The translations under genes were made by a program, and so were the position numbers. The notes below the pieces were generated by a model. The model was not told the DNA's origin. It made no database searches and saw only the letters and a list, made by a program, of their open reading frames with translations. From Capniomyces stellatus (Eukaryota > Kickxellomycota > Harpellomycetes > Harpellales > Legeriomycetaceae): a stretch of DNA of 64,000 bases. The stretch's first letter is position 1. Every line of letters starts with the position of its first letter. Positions 34,501 to 46,100 of this stretch are shown here, one piece after another. The DNA is taken from the NCBI GenBank assembly GCA_001661515.1, contig LUVW01000002.1, positions 627,850 to 691,849 on the forward strand. Direction: 5' to 3'.

Positions 34501-37433
34501 TTACCATTCTCGTCAAGCCTGGACCCAGCTCCACCAGGATATGCACCAGACTCTTCTACTCCTGACAATAGCCCAGCCAGCCCTGGCATGCGGCCACTGT
34601 TTTCCACCAGGTCCATTGGTTCCAGTAAATTTCCGCCAAACTTTTCCTCGTAGTAATTACTATACTCACTGCCTTTGTTTGGTCCAAACCCAGGGCTTCT
34701 GGCTGGCTGCCGAATAGGATAGTAGTTGGCTTGGCCATTTGACAACCCAGAGCCAGTATTATCACTGCCGAAAATAGGCTCATGTTTATCGCCATTGAAC
34801 GAATTTAGTCCTTTTGATACATCAGATCCTTCCACGTCAAAGAACTCGTGGTTTCCTGCTAGGCACCACGGATACTCTGCCACTTGCTCGCCCACACACC
34901 CTGTCTCTGAGCTACCACATCCCTTTTCGCCCCCATTTCCAAGTACGCTGTCTTCGTAGACCATTGGCAAGCCATTCGTATTTCCGCCATTTTCAGTCTG
35001 TCCATTCTCGCTTCCAGATGCATTCCCGTCGTTATGGCTCGGCTCTTTCTCGGGCTCTTTATTCGAGTCTGACTTTGACTTTTTTCCCTTTCTCAAACTC
35101 TTGGCCTCGCGGTCAGCTTCTTCTAGTATCATCCTGCTAACAATGGGAAAGTTGGCTTTCGACATGACAAACAGGGTGTCGTTTAGCCTCCCCACAAAAG
35201 CGGACCATAATGAATCGTTCTCGTCTCGGCCCAAGCTTTCAGAGTTTATCATCTGCCTAATCCTTTCGCAATTATCGCCCTTGTTCTTTGCATCAAACCC
35301 TGAGCCATTCCCTGATCCGCTACTTGCTTCTTCAGGAGATTTACAGCCCCACTCGTTCGCCTGTTCTCGCTGCCATATATTTTTCATGATCCATCGGATA
35401 GCTGACTTTGGTCTTGACTTTCCTTTCAAGTCATAGTACTTGTCCACGTCTGCCTTGATAACAAGTTTATTGCTTTTGCCTTTATCAGGTTTCCCATATC
35501 GTGTATCCTTACTGTCGCGGCCACCACTACTACCGGTGTTCACTTTTACTTTCAGGCCCATTCTGCTAATCAGCTTTTTTTGCAGCTTGTACCTATTTTC
35601 CTGATCTGCAGGGCTCAGATAGCGCTTCTGAGCCACCAATACCCAGCCATCATCGCCACTCTGTTTTCCAGATCCTTCTTGCGCACGACTGCCATGCATG
35701 CCCTTTTCGTCATAAGAGCCCGAGCCCCATCCACTCATGTGATCTGCACCGCTGACCTCGTCGGTTGCCAGATGCTCTTGGACTTTAAATACATCAAACG
35801 TTCCTACTACTGCCGCCCCTAAAGAAGTCACCCACAGTGGTGCCCCATCAACTGCTCTTATTAACCCTACCTGGCCATCGGTAGTCAATACAAGTTTGGT
35901 TGGCCCAACCACGTCCTCATCCCCCTTCAGCAAATCGACATCTGCTCTGTGATTCGATTCTGCCGCCAACATCGCTGCCTCCAAGTACTTGTCTTTCCTG
36001 GTCACATCGATCTCTCGATAGCCCAATTCCCATTGAAACTCCATCCCTCTTTGCGACTTCCAGCTATACTTGTTGTTGCTGTTCAGCTTAATGTTTTTGT
36101 TGCTAACCTTGCTGGCATCCTTCTCTTTGTATATCTTAACCTTGTACTGCGATTCTCCAAAGTGTATTTCCAGTCTAGGGTTTGACTCGTGGCTTTCGTC
36201 AACCCACTCATTTGCTACGCTATCCCCCGATGTGTCAATCAACGACGTCAAACTGCCTGAACTCACATCAATGCCAATGAATCTCGTTATTTTAGACCCA
36301 AAGTACAGGTTCTTTTGCGACTTTACTGGCGACATCCTTACCAAATCTGTGATAGACAATGGCAGCTTCATTAATCTTCTGCTGTTGTCAAACATGTATA
36401 TTCTCCCCTTGCCTGTCGGCTCCGCCAGGTACCAGGTGTCCTCGTCCTTGGATTTGCTCGACTTGCTGCCGCCTGACTGCTTTTGTTTCCTGGACTTCTG
36501 CTTCACCTCGTCCCGCCACTTTCTCCTTAGTTCTAGCAGCTTTTTGCTATCTGTCATCCAATCAACGCCCTGCTCCAACAACCACTCCTCCTCTTCGTCG
36601 TCATAAAACTCAATTTCGCTTTGATCTCCGCCAATCCCATCCACCTCGACTTGATTAATCGCATCCTTTTCTTTAATCTCTATATCCGACTCCATGCTCT
36701 TCGTGCTGTTTTTATACTTTTCGTTGCTTGTAAACACCATCGACCCCTCCCACTTTGAGTCTGCCCGTTGAAGGTTTTTCTGGCTCCACACAATGCTTCC
36801 TGTTGTCCGATTTAACCCGTGCATCACCCCGTCTGATGTCACCATTATTATGATGTCATAAACCTTCACCTGATCAAATATAGTTTTCTGTTTTCCCGAA
36901 GCATTACTTCTGGTGTAAACCTGTAACGAACCAGCCCCCCTGGCATCTACTAACTCATCATTTCTTTCTTCTGACTTTGTACACTCACCATCCCTACAGG
37001 AGCCAATATCAGTCATCTTTTTGGACACTATACTACTACTCTTTTTATTATACTTGAAACAAAGCTCTTCTAGTTCTGTAGATAGCTCGCCAGTCCCGGC
37101 TTTGTGGCAATTGGAAAGACGAGGGTCATTTTCTCTTTCCCTCAACCCCCCGTTTCCGTTTCTGTTTTCGTTTCCTTTTATTATATCCTCGTTTACCATG
37201 TTTACTTTCGCTATATGGCTTATACATTGTGTACCTCTATTGTATGTATCCTTGAACAGTCCATTTTTAGTGTTAAAGCATTCATGCTTGCCAATTCTAT
37301 TTAATCCATCTCCAACACTATTTTCGTTTTTTTGAGTCAAGTCATCGCTACTCCCGTTTACTATTTTCAAATATCCCAGGAATAGTATAGCTTGTAATAG
37401 CACCAGACCTTCAAGTAAAATAGAGCGCCTCAT
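31587..37433 (-). CDS. IRE1: IRE1, ER stress sensor kinase/endoribonuclease
   Basis: Transmembrane sensor of the unfolded protein response. On ER stress it oligomerises and its RNase splices HAC1/XBP1-type mRNA. A single 1,948-codon exon. A signal peptide (about 1-27) precedes a luminal domain (FDQVKVYDIIIMVTSDGVMHGLN strand pair, WVTSLGAAVVGTFDVF) broken by long Ser/Lys/Gly-rich insertions. The membrane helix is near 1035-1055. Kinase from about 1208: GYGSHGTVV glycine loop, VAVKR lysine, HRDIKPQNIL, DFGLSR, and an insertion of roughly 110 residues before DVFSLGCVFYY. The C-terminal KEN RNase holds YNFYKLRDLLRVIRNKKHHY with the conserved Tyr, Arg and His. At 1,948 residues it is much longer than yeast Ire1 (about 1,115). 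It ends convergently 270 bp from REXO4. Confidence 0.97.
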   Translation of the reverse strand: MRRSILLEGLVLLQAILFLGYLKIVNGSSDDLTQKNENSVGDGLNRIGKHECFNTKNGLFKDTYNRGTQCISHIAKVNMVNEDIIKGNENRNGNGGLRERENDPRLSNCHKAGTGELSTELEELCFKYNKKSSSIVSKKMTDIGSCRDGECTKSEERNDELVDARGAGSLQVYTRSNASGKQKTIFDQVKVYDIIIMVTSDGVMHGLNRTTGSIVWSQKNLQRADSKWEGSMVFTSNEKYKNSTKSMESDIEIKEKDAINQVEVDGIGGDQSEIEFYDDEEEEWLLEQGVDWMTDSKKLLELRRKWRDEVKQKSRKQKQSGGSKSSKSKDEDTWYLAEPTGKGRIYMFDNSRRLMKLPLSITDLVRMSPVKSQKNLYFGSKITRFIGIDVSSGSLTSLIDTSGDSVANEWVDESHESNPRLEIHFGESQYKVKIYKEKDASKVSNKNIKLNSNNKYSWKSQRGMEFQWELGYREIDVTRKDKYLEAAMLAAESNHRADVDLLKGDEDVVGPTKLVLTTDGQVGLIRAVDGAPLWVTSLGAAVVGTFDVFKVQEHLATDEVSGADHMSGWGSGSYDEKGMHGSRAQEGSGKQSGDDGWVLVAQKRYLSPADQENRYKLQKKLISRMGLKVKVNTGSSGGRDSKDTRYGKPDKGKSNKLVIKADVDKYYDLKGKSRPKSAIRWIMKNIWQREQANEWGCKSPEEASSGSGNGSGFDAKNKGDNCERIRQMINSESLGRDENDSLWSAFVGRLNDTLFVMSKANFPIVSRMILEEADREAKSLRKGKKSKSDSNKEPEKEPSHNDGNASGSENGQTENGGNTNGLPMVYEDSVLGNGGEKGCGSSETGCVGEQVAEYPWCLAGNHEFFDVEGSDVSKGLNSFNGDKHEPIFGSDNTGSGLSNGQANYYPIRQPARSPGFGPNKGSEYSNYYEEKFGGNLLEPMDLVENSGRMPGLAGLLSGVEESGAYPGGAGSRLDENGNVVSQRGGKKGADNGYGQGRGNESKHLHGKDSGKEDQARTKPEDTGKYANDGSDSMTFKVFKLVINILMFAYSLYILMAPSFIPKVGVVESVPDALPCPDGLENPKDLGINDQTGNPWLFALELNASDLVVPGFYLPNDFEWLAEELRSKNDVLDQSEASESNDLVSAESAVEDPAGHPTATDSVAIESGESAEVVAKDEPKDSKELNDGERSYGIDEAPELQALMSGQELKLGLLTVSQKVLGYGSHGTVVYLGQFEGRPVAVKRLLLDFYNSAKLEIEALQESDTHPNVIRYYCSEIRGSFLYIALELCVGSLADAINSNYNGLTPAAKLLQKMTPRGVLLQLASGLHHLHQLKLVHRDIKPQNILVTLPAQQRLNLRSRQRRAAENPGDDGPGLASDEKSQDFDLNPFANVDPALLKGEPRVLISDFGLSRILEEDESSFMNTITYRTQAGDGGVHIAHGGGGTVGWRAPECFDTIEARISAASYASNKLPSSPEHANVDEHSPYVSRSLIKVPKAKATTKTNDNTESVPGQVVERPQNNVDHVLGLDSELSSEPRIASAVLCGSSAEEAECEFSASENVHSNVNSNLDVSISGSESGQRKMTRSVDVFSLGCVFYYVLTGGTHPFGDRYSRETKILNNQYDLSMLGDPNVLSNDPRNLSVGSHNAFIESSIEARDLIAHMIQRDPKLRPSTMSIMVHPYFWPASARLMFLQDVSDKLESYARLFKVANDGEPIGGPGDKEKTKGKVKKPAKKAKSGSNDNKPGAGSANVNGGGGKKDKKLDKEGGNIYRSLTTEVEVDGRQLDQSADQADLIPPSELESMPYEVQVAARLLVDFEKGSEYVLGVTSGITTSNYNHNFNSFSKSHCVSWEKRLDKNLRVDLLKTFRRYNFYKLRDLLRVIRNKKHHYQDLVPALQSSLGQVPDRFCEYFESRFPNLLLHCYYFVLENDEMCCDSIFKPYFKPNIASMN

Positions 37434-38714
37434 TTCTTGGACCTTTTATTCTATTTTCAACCTTGCTGTCTGGATGTAAAGATATGGCCTATTCGCTACT
37501 TTATATTATAGTGATTGGCCTTTGTAACATACAGTTTCGTTTCTTCCTTTTCTTTCTTCCCTCTTACTTTCTTTTTTCTATGCTTTCCCTCCTCTTGCTT
37601 TCTTTTTTCTCTTCTTTCCCCCCTCTTGCCTTCTTTGTCTCTTTATTCCTTTTCGTCTTTGACTTCGTTTTGTCCCTTATGTTCTTTCGGCTTTTACCTG
37701 ATTCTCAGACTGCAACAAGAATCGCAAAAGTTTAGTTTTCCTTAAAAAAATCTTTTATGAATTATATCTAATTCTTTCATAAATGCTGAACACCGCTTTC
37801 TAAAATTAAAATAAATAAATAAAGTACTTTTGCGTTTACGCTTGCAGTTTAGTGGGTAGTAAGTAGACCTGGGTAAATACTGTTATGAATGAATATATTT
37901 TACATTTCCCTATTTTTTTTTCCAATCACACCGATGCGAGTTTTGTTTAAAAACGAACTTCGTTTTGGTATTTCTTTTTTTTTAAAAAGGTAAAATGTTT
38001 GTAATGCTGCTGGTTTGCCTTTCCTTTTTTAGCATTATTTTAACATTATAGCCGAAGCTCTTGCAAAAAAAATAATAAAAAAAGATGCCTTATTAAAAGT
38101 CCAAACATTCGATCTATTACAAAATAGCAAGCAGGTTTTGGTATTGGCCTTCCAATAGAAATCACTGCTAGATTCCTTTTTCAAGCCTATAAAAATGGCT
38201 GAAACCAAACTTTATGTGTAATAACCCATTCCCTTAGTAAACAACCAATTTGGAGTTGCTTTATTTTAAACGAAAGGTGATTCTGGAGATTTAACCAGCA
38301 AATAGTATATGTCCAACCTGGAACTTTATATCTTTCATTTTTTTTAATTGTTGTAAAAAAATATCACACACCCAACTTTCTCATTAAGTAGCTCAGTTAT
38401 AACTCGTTGGTTGAACACAACTAAATCCAAAAAGACTTATACCAACAACTGGATTTTCCGGAACAATGTTTGATTAATGGAAAGGACTACTTTACGCGGC
38501 CGCATCTGAACTGCTGCACGGTTTATACTTTCCTATTGGATTTTTATCAAAACAACAATAGATCACATCAATAAAATAATAACAAAAAATAAAAAAAACG
38601 AGTCAACTCAATTTCAATAAAAAAATAAACAAAAACAGCAATAGACCAAACTAACTATGGCTTGGCTTTTTGGATCTTTAGAAATCAAAAGACTAAATGG
38701 CAAAAAGCGGCTAC
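37434..38714. other. 1.3-kb IRE1 upstream region
   Basis: Promoter side of IRE1. It contains a pyrimidine-rich strand (37530-37680, TTTCTTTC/CCCTCTTGC), giving Phe/Leu/Ser-rich pseudo-frames that are rejected as genes. A NotI-like GCGGCCGC occurs near 38497. No other feature recognised. Confidence 0.5.
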
Positions 38715-39509
38715 TCATTTCGAGGAAAGCTTTAAAGATAAAGTGGTCTTATTAACCCTTTCAAATACAACACCAGAGTACAAGTGCGCATATCTGTTGC
38801 CAATGCCTTTATTTATCGCGTCCAAACTTTTAGACTCGAAGAGCACAAAACCATGTCCCAGAACAACAGGGAATGGATATATCTGATTAAAGTTTTTGTG
38901 TGGCATTGGTTTGTTGAGTTCGTTTAAAACCATCATTCCTCGTTTTTTAATCAGCACCGTGTCCCACTTGACTTTGCTAAATGGATGATACGTCGGCTTC
39001 CCCTCATGTTTAATTCTGAAAAAGTAAATCGTGTCGATTTTCATTATAGTGGCCAGGTCGCAAAAGAGGTTGGTCATTTCAAAAAAGGTGGGATTTAGTT
39101 TATCAATCACCAAATCATGTGTAAACTCCAGTTCCTGGTCTTTTTGGTGCGTGATTTTAAAGTACTTTAGCTCGGAAATAATCAATGACTTTCTGAGGTT
39201 TCTCAGCGAGACAAAATCCAAAACATTGCCGGCTGTGCCATACCTATACCAGTCTAGTATATACGGGAAAACTTCCTTACTGGTGTTTATGAAATACTCT
39301 TTTTCATGAATACTACAGCTGTTTATGTCGGTTGCTAGAAAAAAATCAGAAATCAAAGTGCCAGGCTTGCTACACAGTGTTGAGTAGTAGGTAGTGAATA
39401 CCTCGCCACCGACATTAAGGGTCACTACCGAGTCATTTTTGGCGCTACTGTTGCTTTCTGGTTCTACACCGCGTTGAGCCACTTTGATTGTTGGGCTTTT
39501 ATGAGCCAT
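38715..39509 (-). CDS. BTB/POZ protein with potassium-channel T1-type domain
   Basis: A 264-residue intronless protein. Residues about 26-118 form a T1-type BTB fold: VVTLNVGGEVFTTYYSTL start strand and helix, then the YFINTSKEVFPYILDWYRYG block, where the family usually has a D-R-D-P type turn, and a helix ending SELKYFKI. T1-type BTB proteins (KCTD family) oligomerise and often serve as cullin-3 adaptors. Here no channel or other membrane segment follows, so a channel is excluded. The C-terminal 140 residues contain no domain I recognise (aromatic strands such as TIYFFRIKHEGKPTYHPF). A cullin-adaptor role is inference only. Confidence 0.85.
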   Translation of the reverse strand: MAHKSPTIKVAQRGVEPESNSSAKNDSVVTLNVGGEVFTTYYSTLCSKPGTLISDFFLATDINSCSIHEKEYFINTSKEVFPYILDWYRYGTAGNVLDFVSLRNLRKSLIISELKYFKITHQKDQELEFTHDLVIDKLNPTFFEMTNLFCDLATIMKIDTIYFFRIKHEGKPTYHPFSKVKWDTVLIKKRGMMVLNELNKPMPHKNFNQIYPFPVVLGHGFVLFESKSLDAINKGIGNRYAHLYSGVVFERVNKTTLSLKLSSK

Positions 39510-42500
39510 TTTATCTGGATGTTGATTGATGCTGTGCTAGTATATTATTGCTGTAAGTAAATACTTTGAATTGTTTCTAATATTGGGAACAGAAAAGAGA
39601 AGGTTTCTTGTGTCAGCAAGCGATTACTTTGATTTATTCAATCTCACCCTTTTAAACATTATTTCGGCTCTGCTTTGGTTTGTATGAATAACCGATGAAC
39701 CCATGGGGTCTGAATTTTTGGTTAATGTAGATGGGTAGTAATCATAAGTACTATTTTATTGCGAGATTTCAAGAATGTGGAATTGTGAGATAAAACGATT
39801 GTGTAATTTTAATATTTTAATATTGTAAGATTGTGATGCAGAGCGCACAGTTAACACTTTTATAGTGCAGCAAATGTCGCAGTCTGTATATATGGCACAA
39901 AATGTAGTCTACATAATTGATGGTGCATGCTTTAGATCCAAACTTGAATACGTTGTGCATTAGGCTACTCTGCATCGAGGTGATTGGCTTTCATTCGTCA
40001 TTTGTTGGCTGTGTACATAGAATTTAGTCAATATAGCGCCACAAATCAAAAGCTTTATTCAAAATATAGTATGTGATGAAAAGTTGATTTTTTTTTATTG
40101 AAGGTTGGACTGTAGTTTTATTTATTTATTCTGCTACCAAGTATCGCGAATACAGCCAAGAGTTGTATAGAAAAAGATGGCGATGTTGGTTAGCAGGTAT
40201 GGTCCGACTTGAGTGTAGCATACACATACAATTTTTAAGTTTAGCGACGGGTTTATTTGCCAAGTCCACACCAATAGCCATATGTGTTACTCTAGTATTT
40301 TGTGTCTCGAGTTTGTTTCAAAAAGCAAATCTTGTTTGTAAAAATATGATCAATTATGGCGTATATAGGACCAGCTATGATAAATCTATGATGCCAAACC
40401 AGTTCAAGTTTGTAGCAGCGGTGATAATAAATGTGTTATAGCCTCAACTATTTCAGCTGGAGTAGCCCAAACAAATGTATTCACAGTCATAGCATGGTCT
40501 TGGAGGAACTTGTTGTTAGCGTATCACACATCATGTAATAATCTTAAGATTTGACTTGCCTGCAAATGACTAACGGCAAGTTATAACCAAAAGGTTCTAC
40601 ACAAATTGGTAAAGTATGGTTTATACAAACTGATGATATATATATATCTAAATACGCATTTGAATAAATTGCCACCAGAGTTAACGAATAAATGAGTCGA
40701 GAAACTGGCTACAAAAAATCGAAAAGCAAAGAAATAAAAAAAAGCAAAGTGATGATGCGAGAACCAAGGTGATAGAGCTTTTAGTAATTAAAATGTATTT
40801 GTAGTGGTTAATAGAGGCCAGAATTAGAACATTCAAGATGCTGACTGGAAAGAAAAACGCACCAGTGGTTTATATTTGATAATCAATTAATCTAAAAATG
40901 GGTGAAGGATTTTCAATTTAGGATAGCTGACATGGATGAGTCGAGTAACAGCTGAAATCTTTGATTAACATTTACTAATAGCGATTATTTCTGTGTTTTT
41001 TTTTTCTTTCTGTGGAGTTTCTCTGGTTTTATTATTTTCAGCAATGATTTCCCCATGATTTTTGTCCTTATTGTATAAACATATTTTTTATTGAAATATC
41101 TTGTTGCATTTTTATCTAGTGGTGATAAATACCAACAGAGTTGAGGCAAAACAAAAGGTAGGAAAAAAAGAAAGGTTTAGGGTTAATCTTTATTATTACT
41201 GATGTTAAGTAATGATTTTAGATTCGAGTTTCTGATTTCTAAAACAACAATAAAACAGTAACGCGAATGAATAAATAATCATTGAGCTATTGTTAAGTTG
41301 AACTGGTGTAAGTTAATCATGACTGGCTTTATGCTGGGAAAAGGTAGGAAAGAAAGAGGGCCTGAATCAGTTAGTAACAGTGTTTTTTTTTTCTTTGGTG
41401 AATTTGTTATACAAAAGCCAATTGAGTAGAGAATGTTGAGCAATTCAACCAAAAAAAAAAAAAGAACGATTAGCAAAATAGCAAAATGATGAGTGAATGA
41501 TGAATGGATATTCCAGTGGGTAAGATGGGTTGTGTCGAATACGTCTAGCCCAAAAAAAACCCCCCTTCCTTCATATCAAATGTACTACTAAATAGAGTGA
41601 ATAAGCTGTATTATTAACACTTTAATGTAATTGGGATTTTTTCAACAAATGAAAATGAAAATAATAGTGGGTTTTGGTTAAAGTGATCAACATTGACGTA
41701 GCCAAGTAGGACTGAATTAAAATATAGAAAATTTTGCTCCAAATAAATACAGTCCAATAAATATAAACACTTGAATGATAAAAACAACAAAACGCCATAT
41801 AATTAGCCCAAAAACCAATGATTTGATTATGTAAACATAACTTGGAAATAAAGAGCAAAAAAGCAATTATATTATAAATCAAAAAAGGAAAAGAAAAAAA
41901 GCGAATTAATAAACCAATGCTCAAACTCGATTTAAAAAAAAAACAAAAAGGAAAATAAATCAAAGCACAACTCGACATGCTAGGTAAAAGCAGAAAAAGA
42001 TAAACATCAAAGGAGAAAACAAAAACAAAATTGTTTGTAAAGGGCAGCGTTATAAAAAAAAACAGAATCACCTGGGCTATTGTAGTTATGAGGAGCAAAC
42101 TTGGACAAGGATAATATAAAATAACATTAGGTCTCATTTCAAACATATTTATAATAAGCACGGAGAAGGGAGGAGTAAGGAGGAGAAAAATAGGAACATG
42201 CAGAGGGTACACACACGTACACACAAACAGATAAACGTATAAACAGATAAACAGATAAAAAGAGGCAGGGCATCAACAATAACGGCTCTAATAAGAGGTT
42301 TGTAGTTACAATACAGATCCAAAATTTGCATATAGGAACAGACAATAGTCCCAACAATACAGTTATTTATACATGGAAATATCAAAAGTGAGAAACAACA
42401 ATAAAGAAAATCAAGAAATATAAATGCGATTTCAGTAATATTACGCTCGTACACGGAAAGCAAAAACAATTAAGAAAAAAATAATATAATAATAACTAAA

Positions 42501-43142
42501 GACAAAAGAACAGGATATACAAACATATGGATTTGTAATTTGACAGTATTCACGACCACAAAGACGCACATGCCAGGATTTGAAAGTATATTAAATAAAA
42601 GGATATACAGCAAGAGCAAATTATTTAAGTTGAGCGCATGCTATTAGAGTAGAGGGAATAAACAAAGAAATAAACGATTGAAACGAAGAGAAAAATTAAA
42701 CTATTTAACGCACGCAAAAAAGACCAAAGAGACGCATAATTGAAAGAATAGAACACAAGTACTATTCAGTCAAAAAAAAATACCTGCTGCTTGTCGAACC
42801 ATATTGGTAAGATTCTAGTTGGTTCAGGCCAGGGAAATAACGATATAACAGATTGGCGATTGAAGTAGAAATTGGGAGGGAAATACAGCACACAAAATTC
42901 AAGTGAGGAATAAGTCCAAGAAGTGGGTTTTTTTTTCCAGTTTGCACAGAGTAAATGGAATAGTTTTTTATTTGAAGGAAAAGGTGAAATTTTAAAAGAA
43001 TCAAATAATAAGAAGAAAATTAAAAAAAAACAAAATAACAGCACCGGAAACAAAAATAAAGCAAAAGTAAGAAGCAAGGCAGGAGTAACAGCAAAAGTGT
43101 GTCCAAAGTCGGGTATTTTGGTTTGATTAAAGAGAATAAAGG
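39510..43142. other. 3.6-kb A-rich intergenic/leader region
   Basis: No supported gene. From about 41550 the + strand is strongly A-rich, creating long Phe/Leu/Ile-rich reverse-strand frames (41622-42224, 42149-42469, 42766-43182) that are compositional. A TAAACAGATAAACAGATAAA repeat is near 42230-42260. It is unclear how much of the final kilobase is 5' leader of the Num1-like gene starting at 43143. Confidence 0.5.
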
Positions 43143-46100
43143 ATGAGCGGCAGAGAAAAGAGCAAGAATTATGAAAGGCCATTGAACCGGCAGATTAATT
43201 CAAAGTCGAATGGTTCGCTGAGCACGGAGGCGAACGTGTTACGGAAGAAGGATGTTTTCCCAGAAATAGATTCAAACTCCGCCATCAAGATAAGGCGGAA
43301 CAATACAAACGACAGAAGATTGATCCACATTATGCGGTGTGATGCGTGTAGAGAAAAGCTAGAGGCTAAAAGGATCAGGGCAAAGTTTCCTTACTTGAAG
43401 CAGTCACGAAAGATGCCGCTGGGAAATATCAAGGACTACGAGTCAAAAAGACGCAATAATATTTCAATGAGTAGATCAGGTTCGAGCAGGGATGGTTCAA
43501 ACATGTTTGGCATACAAGGCAGCGAAAGAGGTATGGGGATGAATCGTGGTGATGGCAGGCGGGCAGACAGTGTCCAGGGGGCGGGGTCAATGGACTCAAT
43601 ATCAACAAAGACACAGAGAGACGACTTTGACATTCAAATGAGTTCAGAAGATTTCGGTAAAAGAGGGCCAATTCGGATGAAAAAAAGCGGGTCAACATCG
43701 GTTTATGAGGATGAGCTAGAAAGGGATGTTGATATTGGGTCAGAGAGAGATGCTTTTTATGGAATGGACGATCAGTATGCGGAGGAGGACGATGAGCATA
43801 TTTCGGACCAGGAGCTGGATCTGATGTTGGATGAAGACGATGGGGACGAGTACAATGGGTCGGAAGACGCAGCTGAGGATTATGGGGAGATGCAAAGCTC
43901 GGAGTATAATACCGACGATAGAGGCGGGGTTATGGCAGCATTAAATGACAATGTAAAAATGGACAACTTTGATAATCAAGTGAGGCTGAGCAAAAAGAAC
44001 AACATACGGAGCAACAGCTTGGTGGTCGAAGGGGTTAGCAGCAGGCCATACGACATAAGTCCAACTCACACACCAACTAAAGGGTCTAGAAACAGCGGTG
44101 TTTGGAATAAGGCTACGCCCCAGTCGGCTAGCTTGAAAGAGTCGATTGAATCACAGCTTTTACAGCGGTTGCAGGAAATGCAGGCAGCCTACGACGAAAA
44201 GCTTATTCAGAACCTCAACTTGATATCGATATTGGAGATGGAGCGAAAAAAAAATGTTGGTGATAGCCAAACTAGCATCGAGTCTGGGGCAGAAAATGTT
44301 GGCGGGAACTTGGCAAAGGAGGGCGAAGAAAGGGCGAAAAACAGGCAGCGAGAGGCCGAAGTGGCATCGGAATTTGAGAATTTTCGTCGGGACTATGACA
44401 GAGTGCTGCTGGGGCTGAAAAGTAACACACGGGGGGTTGACTCAGTAGCAGAATCGCTGACACCGCAGCATATCCGCAATTCGCCAAGGATCCTAAAGTC
44501 TTCAAGAAAGTCAAATGGGATAGAAATGGCGGATTTGCTGGAGACGCCAAAGCGCAGTCGGGTATTTCTGGACAGCGAAAACACGCCAATAGGGAGGTCG
44601 GCGGTATCGAATAGGCGGATGACGGCGCCTTTAGTAGCACCGCCGTTTATGATGGATTTGAGAAGCGATATGAAAGGCAGTAGTGTTCGTGGGGACACGG
44701 ATTGGGAGCATTTGGGGTACCTTGCAATGCTGAGCAAGGCAACGGACTTGGGCAGGGAGCTTCTGGCCCGGATCCAAAATCTGGACCAGCAAATATGCAG
44801 CAAGGAGTCGAGTGGGGAGGACAGATCGGCAGAGTTCCAGGCGCTGCAGCAGGAGCGAGAGATAGAGATAAAGAAGGTCAAGAGACTGAACGAGCAGTGC
44901 GAGATGATGGACGAGCAGATCTACTCGCTGCAGGGCGAGCGCGACGAGCTGACGACAAATATAAGGAATCTCCAAACAAGCCTGAACAGGTCGGAGGGCG
45001 AGGCGTCTAGGCTGAGCTTGATGGTAAACAAGGCGAACGAGCAGGTCGAGAACATGCGAAACAAGGAATCTGAGCTAGTTATCCAGCTAGAAAAGCAGAG
45101 GTGCAGGTACGAGCAGGAGTTGTCGCATTCAAGAAGGCTGCTGTCGCAGTCAAACAAGCTCAAAGACGAGGTTTCGCAGAAACTTACACTTGAAATCGAC
45201 TCGCTAAAGGGCAGACTAAAACGGTCAGGAATCGAGGCCAGGGCGCCACAGCTAGCTGACCTGAAGAATGACACAATCGAAAACGTAAATGGTGGTCTGG
45301 GTATGGGCGAGGCAGGGGGCAACGCCGGCCCAAAATCTGCGGGCGGTGCTTACAGTTCGAATTCAGTATCAGAGGGACCAACGCGATTTGATATGGAGAC
45401 AGTAAAGTCAGATAACGCAGCGCTGAAGCAGCAGCTACAGAAGGCCCTGGAAGACCGGAAACAGGAGAAGCTCAATTTTTTGAGCCTGAAGAGGGTCCTG
45501 AAAACAACACAGGACAGACTGGAAGAGAGTCAAGCAAAGCAGGCAGGGCTGGAGGTTGGAGGGAATATAGGATCGATGCTTACCCGGATTAGCAAGGAGG
45601 TTGTGGGCTCAACACTGACTGAGGTCAGCGATAGTAAAAGCTCGATCAGACTGAGCAGCGGGTCGTCAGTGGAACAGATGTTTGTAGGCAACGGGGTTTC
45701 GCAGGACTTGGAGCTGGCCGAGCTGAAGCTTAAAAAAACAGTGTCCACTAAGAAGAGACACACGTTAGACTCGCCAATCAAGGACAGTGCAAGAAGATCG
45801 GCAAACCAGTCGAGGTACAATGGGTCAAGCAGATCGTCTCCGTTTAAGCAGAGTTCGGGACGGTCGACGTTCCAGGGAAGAGCGCAGGGCTCGGACCCTG
45901 AGAACAGTGGCGGTGGGCGCAGGTCGCTGGTAAGTGGTTCAGACGAGTCTGAGGACTCTGACGACAAGTATATCAAGATGTACAACCAAAAGCTGCAGCG
46001 ACTTCGCAACAAGAACAAGGCGTCTGATTACAGGTTCAGAACACCACTGATGGATCTGCCCTCTTCAGCTCAGGCAGCAGAGAGCCGGACTGGGTCTACG

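Noticed and set aside
37520..37745. Phe/Leu/Ser-rich forward frames upstream of IRE1
   Set aside because: Compositional effect of a pyrimidine-rich tract; no start context or domain.
40163..40441. 92-codon forward frame with hydrophobic stretches
   Set aside because: Begins with TTG; the first ATG-led version lacks features; no homology recognised.
41622..42469. Long reverse-strand open frames rich in Phe, Leu, Ile (for example 200 codons at 41622-42224)
   Set aside because: The + strand is A-rich here, which removes stops on the other strand and gives hydrophobic low-complexity translations; no domain, no consistent start, overlapping frames equally open.
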